Of a stretch of DNA of 50,891 bases, positions 1-8,998 are shown piece after piece. The stretch's first letter is position 1; each line of letters begins with the position of its first letter. Below the pieces are notes generated by a model that was not told the origin of the DNA, made no database searches, and saw nothing but the letters and a program-made list of their open reading frames with translations. Position numbers and translations under genes: made by a program. Source of the stretch: a virus; the IMG/VR virus record IMGVR_UViG_3300009553_000030, positions 1-50,891 of that record; one strand, 5' to 3'.

Positions 1-635
1 GCTTCGTCCAGGCGCAGAACACGACCGTGTTGCTGGCCTCGGATGCGCTGGGCTTGCTGTCGCTTTTCCTCGGGCCGCAGTGGGGGTTGTTCAACAATGC
101 CGGGCAGTCACCGTTCAATCTGATCCCCGGATTCGCAGGCGCTTTCACGAACGGTCTGGTGCGCCTCATCGGCGGTGGCGGGCAGTCGATCGGGTCGCTC
201 GACTTCCGGAATGATAACCGCATCTCATCGGCGCCACAGGAGCGGGGAGCATTCCTCTCCTATAACAAAGTCAACACGCCATTCAACGGACGCGTGACCT
301 ACATTGTTAGCGGCGTGGCGGGGATGCGTAGCGCGTTCCTCGCGGTGTGCGACGATCAGATCAAGGGCCTGGAATTGCTCACGCTCTCCATGCCTGAGTT
401 CACTTGGCCGTCATGCAACGTGGTTCATTACGATTTGCGCCGCGACGCCAAATCCGTGAGCATGATATCGGTGGACATCTGGGTTGAGGAAGTGCGCGAG
501 ACAGGGACGGCTCAGTTTACGAACACGCAAACGCCGACGGGTGCGGATCAGGTCAATGGCGGGACGGTGCAACCGGCGACGCCAACTCCAGTCCAGCAAA
601 ATGCCGCTCTGCCATCAGGGTTTGGAGCGGGCTGA
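1..635 (+). CDS. Dit-like baseplate protein, 5'-truncated by window edge
   Basis: The reading frame is open from the first complete codon at position 3, so the true start lies left of the window. The visible 210 residues carry a GPQWGLF segment near the front, then RISSAPQERGAFLSYNKV and a later DLRRDAKSVSMISVDIWVEEV stretch split over two beta-rich blocks. This pattern matches, from memory, the Dit/ripcord-like baseplate proteins that precede the plug in Pam3-like myophages. The stop overlaps the next start (TGATG at 633-637), so the two are translationally coupled. The last 35 residues are Thr/Pro/Gln rich and probably flexible. The frame is continuous with the tape measure frame at the right end if the genome is circular, which would make a fusion or leave an internal start such as GTG/TTG near 24-27. 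Placement in the baseplate is fairly safe; the exact family name is inference. Confidence 0.7.
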   Translation, partial: FVQAQNTTVLLASDALGLLSLFLGPQWGLFNNAGQSPFNLIPGFAGAFTNGLVRLIGGGGQSIGSLDFRNDNRISSAPQERGAFLSYNKVNTPFNGRVTYIVSGVAGMRSAFLAVCDDQIKGLELLTLSMPEFTWPSCNVVHYDLRRDAKSVSMISVDIWVEEVRETGTAQFTNTQTPTGADQVNGGTVQPATPTPVQQNAALPSGFGAG

Positions 636-1045
636 TGCTGATCGTTCCTCTCCAGCCCGTCCCGCGCCAACTGGTCAACATCACCCTGGCGGATCAGGCG
701 TGCCAGATCGTAGTGGCGCAGAAATCGACGGGCATATTCCTCGACCTCTACGTCAACGATGCGCTCGTGATCGGCGGCGTGATCTGCGAAAACCTCAACG
801 TCATCGTGCGATCCCTGTATCTCGGCTTCATCGGCGATCTGGCGTTTTTCGACATCGGCGGCAAGTCTGATCCGTTCTACTCGCTGATCGGCACGCGGTT
901 TTTCCTCGGATACTTCACGCCCGCCGAAGTTCCTTTCGTGGAGGAAATCACCGGAGAGATCACTGATCGAAACGGCATCGCGCTTGAAAACGGGCTTGGC
1001 TTCTGGGAACAAGAAAATGGCTCCGGCCTTTGGTTGTGGGGATAG
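635..1045 (+). CDS. Baseplate plug protein, Pam3 gp18 family
   Basis: This 136-residue protein opens with MLIVPLQPVPRQLVNITLAD followed by CQIVVAQKSTGIFLDLYVND and ALVIGGVICENLNVIVRS. These segments are characteristic of the baseplate plug protein family named after cyanophage Pam3 gp18 (DUF6983). In that family the protein closes the tail tube lumen inside the baseplate next to the hub and spike. Family members are usually about 100 residues long, so the last 30 residues (acidic, then WEQENGSGLWLWG) are an extension. It starts inside the stop of the Dit-like gene. In relatives it is followed directly by the hub, but here five genes are inserted between plug and hub. Confidence 0.85.
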   Translation: MLIVPLQPVPRQLVNITLADQACQIVVAQKSTGIFLDLYVNDALVIGGVICENLNVIVRSLYLGFIGDLAFFDIGGKSDPFYSLIGTRFFLGYFTPAEVPFVEEITGEITDRNGIALENGLGFWEQENGSGLWLWG

Positions 1046-1048
1046 ACG

Positions 1049-1762
1049 ATGCCCGACGTTAAAATCAGCAATGCGACGCCGACTGCCTACGCAAGCGAGC
1101 TTCTCATCCCCGTGGCGCAACCGGGCAGCACGCGAGCGTTCAATATCAGCGCCTCGGACTTGGCGACGGCAGCGCGCGGCGCAACCGGGGCAGTGGGTGC
1201 CACCGGCTCGACCGGAGCCACGGGCGCTGTAGGCCAGATGGGGGCCGCCGGGGCGATTGGACAGACTGGCGCCACTGGAAGCACAGGGGCAACAGGACCG
1301 ACCGGCGCGACCGGGCAGACGGGAGCTACGGGCCCGACCGGAAGCACAGGGGCGACGGGTGCCACCGGCTCCGGTGCTTATACCGTTGGCGTTTTCGTTC
1401 CTGGCACACTGACTGCTTCCCAACTCATGCTCCTTCACGAATTCCCCGCCGCCGTGACCTTCCCGGCCAATTTCGGCACGACCACGAGTGGCGGCACATC
1501 TCAGGCCGGAAGTAACGTCAATTCGACCGGTACGGTGACGTGTCTGATCAGTCAATGTCCCGCAGCATCGGATCCAACCACGGGTGGGAATTTCACCAAT
1601 GTTGGAACCGTCACGTTCTCGGCCGGGCACGCGGGCGCGATTACCAGCACCGGAGGCTCGACCGTGGCGTGCGCAGCCGGTGACTTCCTGAAAATCCTCG
1701 CGCCTGGAACGGCGGATGCGACTCTGGCGAATGTGTTCATGTCGCTTGTGGCGAACCGTTAA
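1049..1762 (+). CDS. Collagen-like virion fibre protein
   Basis: The protein has 237 residues in three parts. Residues 1-43 form a globular start ([19 protein letters not shown]) of the kind seen on phage baseplate-associated collagen proteins. Residues about 44-110 are uninterrupted Gly-X-Y triplets, mostly GAT, GST, GPT and GQT, which in phages form trimeric collagen-like rods without hydroxyproline. The remaining 125 residues are Thr/Ser/Gly rich and probably a beta trimer tip, with two Cys pairs. The gene lies between plug and hub, and its stop overlaps the next start (TAATG). It probably forms a short fibre on the baseplate. The receptor or ligand is unknown. Confidence 0.8.
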   Translation: MPDVKISNATPTAYASELLIPVAQPGSTRAFNISASDLATAARGATGAVGATGSTGATGAVGQMGAAGAIGQTGATGSTGATGPTGATGQTGATGPTGSTGATGATGSGAYTVGVFVPGTLTASQLMLLHEFPAAVTFPANFGTTTSGGTSQAGSNVNSTGTVTCLISQCPAASDPTTGGNFTNVGTVTFSAGHAGAITSTGGSTVACAAGDFLKILAPGTADATLANVFMSLVANR

Positions 1763-3735
1763 TGGCCGTCACTCTTCCTACCGTTTGGTATGCCAATTAC
1801 GGTAACGGTTCCTCGACCGGTTATTTTGCTGTTCCGGTATGGGCTACGGTCACGGCCTACACGGTCGGCGCTATTAGGCGAGCGACATCCCCTACGGCGG
1901 CAAACGAACGCACGTTCATTTGCATTGTCGCGGGAACATCGCTCGCCTCCGAACCAACCTGGGTCAACACGGCTGGGGCAAAGACCGTCGAGGCGGCTGG
2001 CCCAACCTGGATGGAATGCACAGGGCAACCGGCGCTTAACGCTGATCTGACCAATACGCCGCTGTCCTCGGCGAACCGATCTGGTGCGCAGGTGCTTGGC
2101 AACCTAATCCAGAACAACGCCGGGACATTTTACTTCATTTGCACGACGGCTGGCACGACAGGTGCTGGCGAACCAAGTTACACGCTGACCGCTGGAGTGA
2201 CGACGGCCGACAACACTTGCACCTGGACGTGCCTCGGCGCGGTTGGGTCATTCACGACGGCATGGGGGGCGCCATTCTCCCGTCTTGGCAACGCTCTGGC
2301 CACCGGTCTCGCGCGTGTCCCGGCAGGGGGGTACTTGCTTGTTTCGTCCGCTCACGCGGAAACCGTGGCGGCTAGCACGACGCTTACCAACGGCACCGCC
2401 AATGGCGCTCAAACGCAGGTGGTCTGCATCGCGAATGGCGGCAGCATTCCACCGACAAGCGCAACCACGGGCGCGACCTATACAGTCACGGGCGCGAACG
2501 GCATCACCCTGTCGGGCACCAACATCGAGTTCAATGGCGTCGCGTTCACTAGCGGCACAGCTAACCCTGCTTTCACTATAGCCAGCACCGCGGGTGGATT
2601 TGTCCGTTTACGTAACTGCTCAGTAAGCTGTCCCTCTACCGCGGGGCGGATCATAATTGGTCCCGGAGCGGTCGAGTGGATCAACACCCCGGTTGCGTTC
2701 GGTAACAACGCAGGCAGTCAGGGTTTCGGTGTATCTGGGAATTTTACCTGGCGTGATACTCCGAGCGCGCTATCTACGACGACCGCATGGCCTACAAACC
2801 TGTTTGGCGCGGGGGGTTCAGGCAACGGTGTAGTATTATGTGAAGGGGTTGATCTGAGTGCTTTCGCCGGAACTAACGTAATCCCCGCCGTGACTACCTA
2901 CGTTCAGCGTGCCGTTTTTAGTCATTGTAAGATGCCAACTATTACACTTATTAGCTCGGTGTCCCCGTCCATCAACGGATACGTGGTCGATCTAATCAAC
3001 TCCGATACGGGCGGCAATACTTACAATTCGCAGCGTCTTGGTCTCGATTGCGCGCAGCAGGTATCCACCACGGCTGTTATGACAGGCGGCGCGAGCGACG
3101 GCAAGACGCCGTTTAGTTGGGCGTTCACAGCAGCGGGTACGCGCAATTTAAGCTGGTCCAATTCGTTTGAGGCCATGCCAATCGTTGTCTGGAACGCCAC
3201 GACTGGCGCGAACGTGACGATCACACTGGAGGGCGCGTACGTCGGCACGGCTCTGCCATATAATGACGACTTCTGGTTCGACGTTCTTTACTTCGGCACC
3301 GCCAGCAGCACGCTTAGCACGCGTGGCACTTGTACCAAGGCCACGGCGCTTACCACGAACACACAGTGGAGCGCGTCGTCTCAATTGTGGGGTGGGTCTG
3401 CTCCCGCGCGACAAAATACAACGGCCTATGTGCGCGGCGATTTGATCGGTGTTTCCTCGGCCAGTGGCATTGTCAGGCTGTTTGTCTGCACCACGGCCGG
3501 AACTTCGAACGGCAGCCTACCAGCAGGATATGCAAGCGCGGTGGACGGCGGCACGGTTACAGACAATACCGCTACGTTTACGGCGGTTGAGCGGTTCACG
3601 ATGACGCTGACACTGAGCGCGCCGCAACCGCAGGCGGCGGGTTACTTCTATATTTACGTTAAAATCGCCAACAACGGCAACGGTGCCGGGAATTACCAGA
3701 CCATGTTCGTCGATCCGAAGCCGGTGTTAAGCTGA
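1762..3735 (+). CDS. Large tail adhesin with repeated Cys-containing modules
   Basis: This 657-residue protein is inserted between plug and hub. Residues about 28-180 and 555-625 contain three copies of a module of about 60 residues with the pattern aromatic-x-T-x-Y-x-x-G, then F-x-C-x-x-AGT (FICIVAGTS, FICTTAGTT, FVCTTAGTS), then an EP or LP turn and a T-x-T-W/F ending. I know such modules from phage and alphaproteobacterial surface proteins, where they behave like carbohydrate-binding or oligomerisation units. Residues about 200-480 are Ser/Thr/Gly rich with short beta repeats resembling a right-handed beta-helix. Several codons in 2580-3060 are more A/T-rich than neighbouring genes, which suggests acquisition. 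The likely role is host-surface recognition or depolymerisation, but no catalytic residues were identified. Confidence 0.6.
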   Translation: MAVTLPTVWYANYGNGSSTGYFAVPVWATVTAYTVGAIRRATSPTAANERTFICIVAGTSLASEPTWVNTAGAKTVEAAGPTWMECTGQPALNADLTNTPLSSANRSGAQVLGNLIQNNAGTFYFICTTAGTTGAGEPSYTLTAGVTTADNTCTWTCLGAVGSFTTAWGAPFSRLGNALATGLARVPAGGYLLVSSAHAETVAASTTLTNGTANGAQTQVVCIANGGSIPPTSATTGATYTVTGANGITLSGTNIEFNGVAFTSGTANPAFTIASTAGGFVRLRNCSVSCPSTAGRIIIGPGAVEWINTPVAFGNNAGSQGFGVSGNFTWRDTPSALSTTTAWPTNLFGAGGSGNGVVLCEGVDLSAFAGTNVIPAVTTYVQRAVFSHCKMPTITLISSVSPSINGYVVDLINSDTGGNTYNSQRLGLDCAQQVSTTAVMTGGASDGKTPFSWAFTAAGTRNLSWSNSFEAMPIVVWNATTGANVTITLEGAYVGTALPYNDDFWFDVLYFGTASSTLSTRGTCTKATALTTNTQWSASSQLWGGSAPARQNTTAYVRGDLIGVSSASGIVRLFVCTTAGTSNGSLPAGYASAVDGGTVTDNTATFTAVERFTMTLTLSAPQPQAAGYFYIYVKIANNGNGAGNYQTMFVDPKPVLS

Positions 3736-3917
3736 TGGCCCACTCCTCATTTTTAGCAGGTCCGAAAATGGTTGTCGCAACGAATCCGAACTGGAGTTTT
3801 CTGTCCGGGGTTTATGTAGGATTGATGGCGGGGGTCGGCCTCGGATCGTTCGCGGCTACTGTGGCTTATTGTTGGTTCTGGGGGCACATTGAGATCGTAG
3901 TGAAGGCGGCTAACTGA
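3735..3917 (+). CDS. Small single-pass membrane protein
   Basis: A 60-residue protein whose start overlaps the adhesin stop (TGATG) and whose own stop overlaps the next start. Residues about 22-48 form one hydrophobic helix (FLSGVYVGLMAGVGLGSFAA continuing into a Trp/Cys-rich end). The short Lys-containing C-terminus follows. A holin-like or other membrane role is possible from size and topology alone, but nothing else supports it. It is coupled to structural genes rather than to any endolysin. Confidence 0.6.
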   Translation: MAHSSFLAGPKMVVATNPNWSFLSGVYVGLMAGVGLGSFAATVAYCWFWGHIEIVVKAAN

Positions 3918-4189
3918 TGATAACCCGCGATGAATTTATCAGCGCATATCTAACCAGAACCAATCTGGAGAGAGGTGCCAGACGAGCAAAGCGATTCGAG
4001 AATGGCATTGTTCTTGGGGCGCATCGCCGATGGGCCGTGCTTTGCGCCTGTGGAGAGCCTAACTGCGAAGGATGGGCGATGATCAGTGACGAGGGTCTTG
4101 ACCATCACTTTCAGTTCAACGCACCGAAGGGAGCCATATGGCCTGAAGGTGCCATTGAGGCGAATGCGGCCGCATGGACTGAGGTTTAG
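3917..4189 (+). CDS. Small protein with Cys cluster (CACGEPNCEGW)
   Basis: A 90-residue protein that starts in the stop of the small membrane protein gene. The middle contains CACGEPNCEGW, a compact C-x-C-x5-C motif I have seen in other small phage proteins and that could bind zinc with the nearby HH pair (DHHFQF). No enzyme family is recognised. It is not an obvious virion component, yet it sits in the late operon with tight coupling on both sides. Confidence 0.6.
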   Translation: MITRDEFISAYLTRTNLERGARRAKRFENGIVLGAHRRWAVLCACGEPNCEGWAMISDEGLDHHFQFNAPKGAIWPEGAIEANAAAWTEV

Positions 4190-4342
4190 ATGGCACCGTT
4201 CCAGGCCCCTGTCGCTTCGTTTCCATTCACGGCTTCTACCAGTCAGACCTCCCCTCGTCAGGCGCCAACGTCTGGGAGCGCGATGGTCAGCGAAACATCA
4301 TCAACGACACCTGTGCAACCACAAGTGTTCGTCGCTACATGA
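4190..4342 (+). CDS. Small Ser/Thr/Pro-rich protein
   Basis: A 50-residue open frame beginning MAPFQAPVASFPFTAST, below the usual ORF length cut-off. It begins directly after the preceding stop (TAG-ATG) and ends with an ATGA overlap with the hub start at 4339. This continues the coupling seen throughout the operon and is the main evidence that it is translated. About half of the residues are Ser, Thr, Pro, Ala or Gln, with no membrane segment, so it is probably unstructured. No family is recognised. Confidence 0.45.
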   Translation: MAPFQAPVASFPFTASTSQTSPRQAPTSGSAMVSETSSTTPVQPQVFVAT

Positions 4343-5325
4343 GCGCTTCTCAATCCCAGGTCACCGGCACGTCATGGACCAAGAAGTCGCTCACGATCAC
4401 GTTGTCGCTCGGCAAGGGCACGTTCGGAACGACTGGCGCGAACACGGTAAAACTCGAAAATCTCCGGATGATCGTTTCGGTTGAGAAGAAGGGATTCCCA
4501 TCGCTCGATCGGGCCGAGGCGCGAGTCTATGGCCTGACGCCAGATGTCATGAACTCCGTATCGACGCTCGGCATTCCCCTGACCATGTGGCGTCCCGGCA
4601 ATGCGATGCTCATCGAGGCAGGCGACGAAGGCGGCGCGATGTATACGGTCTACAACGGCTATCTGCATCAGGCGTTTCAGGACTTCTCCGAGGTTCCCGA
4701 AACGAGCATGATCTTTGTCGGTTGGGGCGGACAGGCGCAGGCGATCACGCCAACGAACGCGGTCAGTTACTCTGGGGCCACCGATGCGGCGACAGTCGCC
4801 AAGGCCATCGCGGACAGCGCCGGGTGGACGTTCGAAAACAACGGTGTGAACGTGCAACTCAGTAACCCATATTTCTGGGGCACACCTCTGCAACAGGCGC
4901 ACGACCTCGCACGGGCGGCGGGGATCGAGGTCTATTTGGACACTGGAAACAATCCGCTGAAGCTGGCGATCTGGCCGCGAAACGCAACACGATCCGGCCC
5001 TAAGCCACTAATCAGCACGCGATCTGGGCTTACCCGATATCCAAAATTCCAAAGCAATGGCATGTTGTTTCAATGTCTGTTCAATCCGTCGATCCGGCTC
5101 GGTGGTCAGATTGTCATGGAAAGCAGCGTCGGCAACACGACAGGCAAAATAGAGATCGGTTCCATCGGCTCATCCGCGTCACCGCAGACCGTCCAGGGCG
5201 GCCCAAATGGTGACTGGTATGTCATTTCGCCGCTGGTCTATGACCTCTCCAGTCAATTGCCCAGCGGCCCGTGGTTCTGCGAGGTGATGTGCGCCCGCAC
5301 GAACATCCTGGCGTCGCAGGCATGA
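4339..5325 (+). CDS. Baseplate hub protein (gp27/Pam3 gp19-like)
   Basis: The protein has 328 residues. The segment LENLRMIVSVEKKGFPSLDR and AEARVYGLTPDVMNSVSTLG near residues 35-75, then YNGYLHQAFQDFSEVPETSM, are typical of the short baseplate hub proteins of Pam3-like myophages. The hub forms a ring at the tube end and carries the spike. Position supports this: spike, gp25-like wedge and baseplate J follow. The start ATG overlaps the previous stop (ATGA), and its own stop overlaps the spike start at 5322. Confidence 0.8.
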   Translation: MSASQSQVTGTSWTKKSLTITLSLGKGTFGTTGANTVKLENLRMIVSVEKKGFPSLDRAEARVYGLTPDVMNSVSTLGIPLTMWRPGNAMLIEAGDEGGAMYTVYNGYLHQAFQDFSEVPETSMIFVGWGGQAQAITPTNAVSYSGATDAATVAKAIADSAGWTFENNGVNVQLSNPYFWGTPLQQAHDLARAAGIEVYLDTGNNPLKLAIWPRNATRSGPKPLISTRSGLTRYPKFQSNGMLFQCLFNPSIRLGGQIVMESSVGNTTGKIEIGSIGSSASPQTVQGGPNGDWYVISPLVYDLSSQLPSGPWFCEVMCARTNILASQA

Positions 5326-5954
5326 GCGCCAGCACCAACAGCACCAAGGCGGGCCAACTTCCGACCACGGGAGGCTACGCTGGCCTCCAGCGGTTTCAGG
5401 AACTCACAAACACGTTCGCCGCGCTCGACGGCCTTGTGCGCCAGGTCATGGACGGCATGGCTCATTGCGGCCCAGTGGAGGTTGTCGCGGTGCATGGCGG
5501 GGGCCCGTCCGGCGCTCCGACCGTGGACGTGCGCCCGATGGTCAATCAGGTGGATGGCCTGGCACAGAATACGCCGCACGGCATCGTCCATGGGCTACCG
5601 ACGTTCCGCCTCCAGGCGGGGAACGCGGCCATCATCATTGACCCGATCGTCGGCGACAAAGGCATCGCGATCATCTGCGATCGGGACATCTCGACGGTCA
5701 AAGCGACCAAGGCGCAGTCCGGTCCCGGCTCGTTCCGATCGAACTCATGGGCCGATGGCTGCTACATGGGCGAATTCTTCGCGGGGAGCGCGTCGCAGTA
5801 TGTCCAGATCACGCAATCGGGCATCAACATCGTGACCGGTGGCGCGATCAATATCACCTCTGCCAGTCTGACCCATAACGGCGTAAACATCGGCTCGACG
5901 CATGTCCACAAGGATACGCAGCCGGGCGGCGGAAACTCAGGGCCACCATTGTGA
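5322..5954 (+). CDS. Baseplate central spike protein (gp138/V-like)
   Basis: The protein has 210 residues from the ATG at 5322, which overlaps the hub stop; longer upstream readings enter the hub gene. After an OB-fold-like region (MAHCGPVEVVAVHGGG, then VDVRPMVNQVDG) there is a repetitive beta-helical region and the C-terminus STHVHKDTQPGGGNSGPPL. The HVH pair before a Gly/Pro-rich end is the classic metal-binding apex of phage spike tips (gpV/gp138 type), where His residues coordinate an iron ion. It punctures the outer membrane during injection. Confidence 0.88.
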   Translation: MSASTNSTKAGQLPTTGGYAGLQRFQELTNTFAALDGLVRQVMDGMAHCGPVEVVAVHGGGPSGAPTVDVRPMVNQVDGLAQNTPHGIVHGLPTFRLQAGNAAIIIDPIVGDKGIAIICDRDISTVKATKAQSGPGSFRSNSWADGCYMGEFFAGSASQYVQITQSGINIVTGGAINITSASLTHNGVNIGSTHVHKDTQPGGGNSGPPL

Positions 5955-6301
5955 AAACGCTCCTTTTGGACCTCACGAACTGGGATTTGTGCCTCGATAG
6001 CTTCGGCGGCATCGCGGTCGCGAGTGATCCATATTCCGTGGCGCAAGACGTGGCCTCGGCATGTAAATTGTTTCGATCAGAATATCTCTACGACCTATCG
6101 ATAGGCGTCCCCTACTTCGAAAGTATCCTTGGTAAACTCCCGCCCATCAACGTCGTCAAAACTCTGATCGCGACCGAAGCCGCGCGGGTGCCAGGGTGTA
6201 ATAATCCGGTGGTATATCTCTCCGCGCTGTCAGGGCGTAACCTGACGGGGCAAGTGCAATTCACCGATAGCAACGGCAGGCAACAGGTGGCGAGCTTCTG
6301 A
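5951..6301 (+). CDS. Baseplate wedge protein (gp25/W-like)
   Basis: A 116-residue protein starting at a GTG that overlaps the spike stop (GTGA). It contains DPYSVAQDVASACKLFRSEY, then LYDLSIGVPYFESILG and a C-terminal beta segment. This matches the small wedge proteins (gp25/W/gp46-like) that sit between spike and gpJ in contractile tail clusters and initiate the sheath-baseplate joint. Its stop overlaps the gpJ start (TGATG). The family call rests on order and on the V.QDV..A....GE-like start. Confidence 0.75.
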   Translation: MKTLLLDLTNWDLCLDSFGGIAVASDPYSVAQDVASACKLFRSEYLYDLSIGVPYFESILGKLPPINVVKTLIATEAARVPGCNNPVVYLSALSGRNLTGQVQFTDSNGRQQVASF

Positions 6302-7701
6302 TGAGCGACACGACCTCAGTCCCGCCGATCGATTTCACTGACCGGGGCTTCGTCGCGCCGTCCGAACCCGCGATCGTCACGGGACTGGATGCCGATTACA
6401 ATGCGGCGTTCGGCGGCGATCTTGATACCGATCCCTCGACGCCAGCCGGGCAACTGATCGCCAGCACGGCGGCGATGCTCGGCGACAATTACGATCAGCA
6501 AACGGCGCTTTTCAACGGCGTGGACCCGGCTTACGCGAGCGGGCGGATGCAGGATGCCATCGCGCGCATCTACTTCCTTGAGCGCAACCCGGCGCAGTCC
6601 ACCGTGATCCAGGTCGATTGCGTCGGCGGCGTGGGCGTCATCATCCCGGTTGGCGCGACCGTGACTGATCAGTCTGGCACGCTCTACATCTGCAATGGCG
6701 CTGGCGTGATCCCCGACACTGGCACGATCACATTGCCGTTCGCCTCGCAAATCCAGGCGCCCTTCCCGGTCCCTGACAGCGTTTCGATCTATCAGACGAT
6801 CCCCGGATGGAACACGGCCACGATAACCTCTGGCGTGGTCGGGAACCTCGCGGAAAGCCGGGCGGCGTTCGAAGCGCGGCGCGAGGCGACGGTGGCGGCG
6901 AATGGGGCCGGATTCCTACCGGCGATCGGCGGGGCAGTCGCCAAGGTTCCGGGTGTGATCGACTATTACGCGACCGAAAATCCCACGGGATCGCCGGTGA
7001 CGATCGGTGGCGTGTCAGTCGCGGCGCACAGTCTCTATGTGGCAGTAGCGGGCGGCGCCGAGGCAGACGTTGCCTACGCGATCTGGACGAAGAAAAATCC
7101 CGGATGCGGATACACGGGCAACACGACCGTGACGGTGGAGGACACCAATTCGGGCTACTCGCCGCCCTTCCCGTCCTACGAGGTCACATTCCAGATCCCC
7201 GACGCGGTTTCGATCTGTTTCTTGGTCACTCTGACGGACAGCCCATCGGTGCCCTCGACGGCGGCGACGCAGATACAGGTAGCGATCCTGGCGGCGTTCA
7301 ACGGGCAGGACGACGGCACGCGGGCGCGCATCGGCTCAACGATCTATGCCAGCCGCTACTACGCCGCCGTGACGCTCCTGGGGGCGTGGGCACAGGTCAT
7401 CTCCATCCTGGTGGGCAGCAATGCCTCGCCGGACGCCTCGACCACAGGGGCGATTGCCGCGACCGCACTGACGGTCAGTAGCGGGACCGGCATCGCCGTT
7501 GGCCAGTTCGTCTTCGGCGCCAGTGTGGCGGCAGGCACGCGCATCGTCAGCGGCTCGGGGACGTCCTGGGTTGTGTCGATCAGCCAGACGGTGGCGAGCG
7601 AGGCCATGACGTTCGTTGGCGCGACCGAATTCGACGTGACCATGGACATTGACGAGATACCGACCCTCGCCGCGGCGGACACTCAGGTGGTGCTCGTATG
7701 A
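6301..7701 (+). CDS. Baseplate J protein (gp47/gp6-like) with extra module
   Basis: The 466-residue protein begins with the gpJ pattern [19 protein letters not shown] and a [18 protein letters not shown] segment, then [20 protein letters not shown] and a central [19 protein letters not shown]. These are baseplate J/gp47 features; the protein builds the outer wedge ring that triggers sheath contraction. Residues about 382-438 hold an added Gly/Thr-rich module ([20 protein letters not shown] and [13 protein letters not shown]) also found in three other virion proteins here. The normal gpJ C-terminus ([11 protein letters not shown]) resumes after it. Confidence 0.9.
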   Translation: MSDTTSVPPIDFTDRGFVAPSEPAIVTGLDADYNAAFGGDLDTDPSTPAGQLIASTAAMLGDNYDQQTALFNGVDPAYASGRMQDAIARIYFLERNPAQSTVIQVDCVGGVGVIIPVGATVTDQSGTLYICNGAGVIPDTGTITLPFASQIQAPFPVPDSVSIYQTIPGWNTATITSGVVGNLAESRAAFEARREATVAANGAGFLPAIGGAVAKVPGVIDYYATENPTGSPVTIGGVSVAAHSLYVAVAGGAEADVAYAIWTKKNPGCGYTGNTTVTVEDTNSGYSPPFPSYEVTFQIPDAVSICFLVTLTDSPSVPSTAATQIQVAILAAFNGQDDGTRARIGSTIYASRYYAAVTLLGAWAQVISILVGSNASPDASTTGAIAATALTVSSGTGIAVGQFVFGASVAAGTRIVSGSGTSWVVSISQTVASEAMTFVGATEFDVTMDIDEIPTLAAADTQVVLV

Positions 7702-8990
7702 GCCATGACAATCCAGGATGGGCCTTCGGTTACGAGCCGCCCGCTTATGAGTGGAACGATTGGTTCGGCCGCAAGCAGGACTGGAGCCCGGTCCTCGATC
7801 AGGTCATCGCCAACAGCGGGGCGTTCGGAGCGACCGGCAACACGGGAGCCACCGGAGCTACGGGAGGCACTGGCGCAACAGGGGCTACCGGGGCCGTTGG
7901 CGCGACGGGATCAACCGGCTCGACCGGTAGCACGGGCAGCACGGGAAGCACGGGATCGACCGGATCTACCGGGGCAACCGGAGCAACGGGCGGGGCGGGG
8001 CAATGGAACGGCGGATCTGTGTCTGCCGTCGGCTCATCCCTCGCAATTCACGACGGATCGACGATCGACCTCGCTCCGGTGCTGGCTCACAACCTGGTCG
8101 GAAACTCATCGGCGATCACCGGCATTCCGGGCGAAGCCAGCCTCTCGCATTTTTTCGATCTGAATTTCGGCACCGTCGGCGGCATGCTGGTCTACCGCCA
8201 GGTTGGCGTGGGCTTCGAGAATTGGGTAGCGCTGCCGCCAGGGACCAACAATCAGGCGCTGGTCATGCAAGGCACGACCGCTGTTGCGTGGGGATCGTCC
8301 GTCGTGGGCGCGACAGGAGCCACGGGGGCAACCGGCGGCACGGGGGCCACAGGCGCGACCGGATCAGCGTCTACCAGCGCGATCATCGTCAATGGCGTTA
8401 CGGCGGGCGGCACGATCATCCTGTTGAATGGTGTGATCCAGAATGTGCCCGCCGCATCTGGATTTACCGCCGTCAATCAAAACAGTGCCACGCTCGCGGA
8501 CAACACCAATGGACCGCTCGTCTGGAAATGCACAACCACGCTCGGATCGGACCAGATCAGCGCGTTTCACAAGGCGGTTCCGGGCGGCAGTTGGACGCTG
8601 ACCATGAACGCCGAATACAGTTATCTGACCGATGGCGTGGACTTCGGCATCGATGACGGGACCAAGGCATGGTTCATCATCATCACGGGCGGCACGACAC
8701 GCTCGTTCATCGTGCAGCGATGGAACTCCTTCACGTCGGCGGTGGGAAGCACGACGGACGTTAATCTGGTCATCCCGCTGCCAAATCCGGTATGGTTGCG
8801 GATCGTTTATGACAGCGCGACGCCTCGAATGACGTTCCAATACAGCATCGACGGGTTTACGTGGATAACGGCGTTCACGACAACCTCTCTGTTCTTAACG
8901 CCCGCGAATTATTTCATCAGCGCTGACATCAATCATTCGACGGCTACCATACCGCAGCAATGGTCCGTTAATCACCTGACGATCGCATAG
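7698..8990 (+). CDS. Collagen-like tail fibre with lectin-like C-terminal domain
   Basis: A 430-residue protein coupled to gpJ by an ATGA overlap. Residues 1-50 ([20 protein letters not shown]) are a likely baseplate-attachment domain. Residues about 51-97 are collagen-like GAT/GST triplets, followed by a Ser/Gly spacer, a second short GAT tract at about 198-214 and a C-terminal domain of about 190 residues. That last domain has the jelly-roll look of a concanavalin-type lectin ([20 protein letters not shown], then [17 protein letters not shown]). It is probably a receptor-binding fibre. The target sugar cannot be read from the sequence. Confidence 0.75.
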   Translation: MSHDNPGWAFGYEPPAYEWNDWFGRKQDWSPVLDQVIANSGAFGATGNTGATGATGGTGATGATGAVGATGSTGSTGSTGSTGSTGSTGSTGATGATGGAGQWNGGSVSAVGSSLAIHDGSTIDLAPVLAHNLVGNSSAITGIPGEASLSHFFDLNFGTVGGMLVYRQVGVGFENWVALPPGTNNQALVMQGTTAVAWGSSVVGATGATGATGGTGATGATGSASTSAIIVNGVTAGGTIILLNGVIQNVPAASGFTAVNQNSATLADNTNGPLVWKCTTTLGSDQISAFHKAVPGGSWTLTMNAEYSYLTDGVDFGIDDGTKAWFIIITGGTTRSFIVQRWNSFTSAVGSTTDVNLVIPLPNPVWLRIVYDSATPRMTFQYSIDGFTWITAFTTTSLFLTPANYFISADINHSTATIPQQWSVNHLTIA

Positions 8991-8998
8991 GGGCGGAT

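Noticed and set aside
1087-1365. Leftward ORF rich in APVAPV repeats
   Set aside because: It is the antisense of the collagen-like Gly-X-Y tract; such repeats always open the opposite frames.
548-1630. Leftward 360-residue ORF
   Set aside because: It covers three well-supported rightward genes, has Arg/Gly-rich shadow composition and no family motif.
7840-7990. DNA tandem repeat or CRISPR-like array
   Set aside because: The periodicity is 9 bases with variable codons and is fully explained by Gly-X-Y coding.
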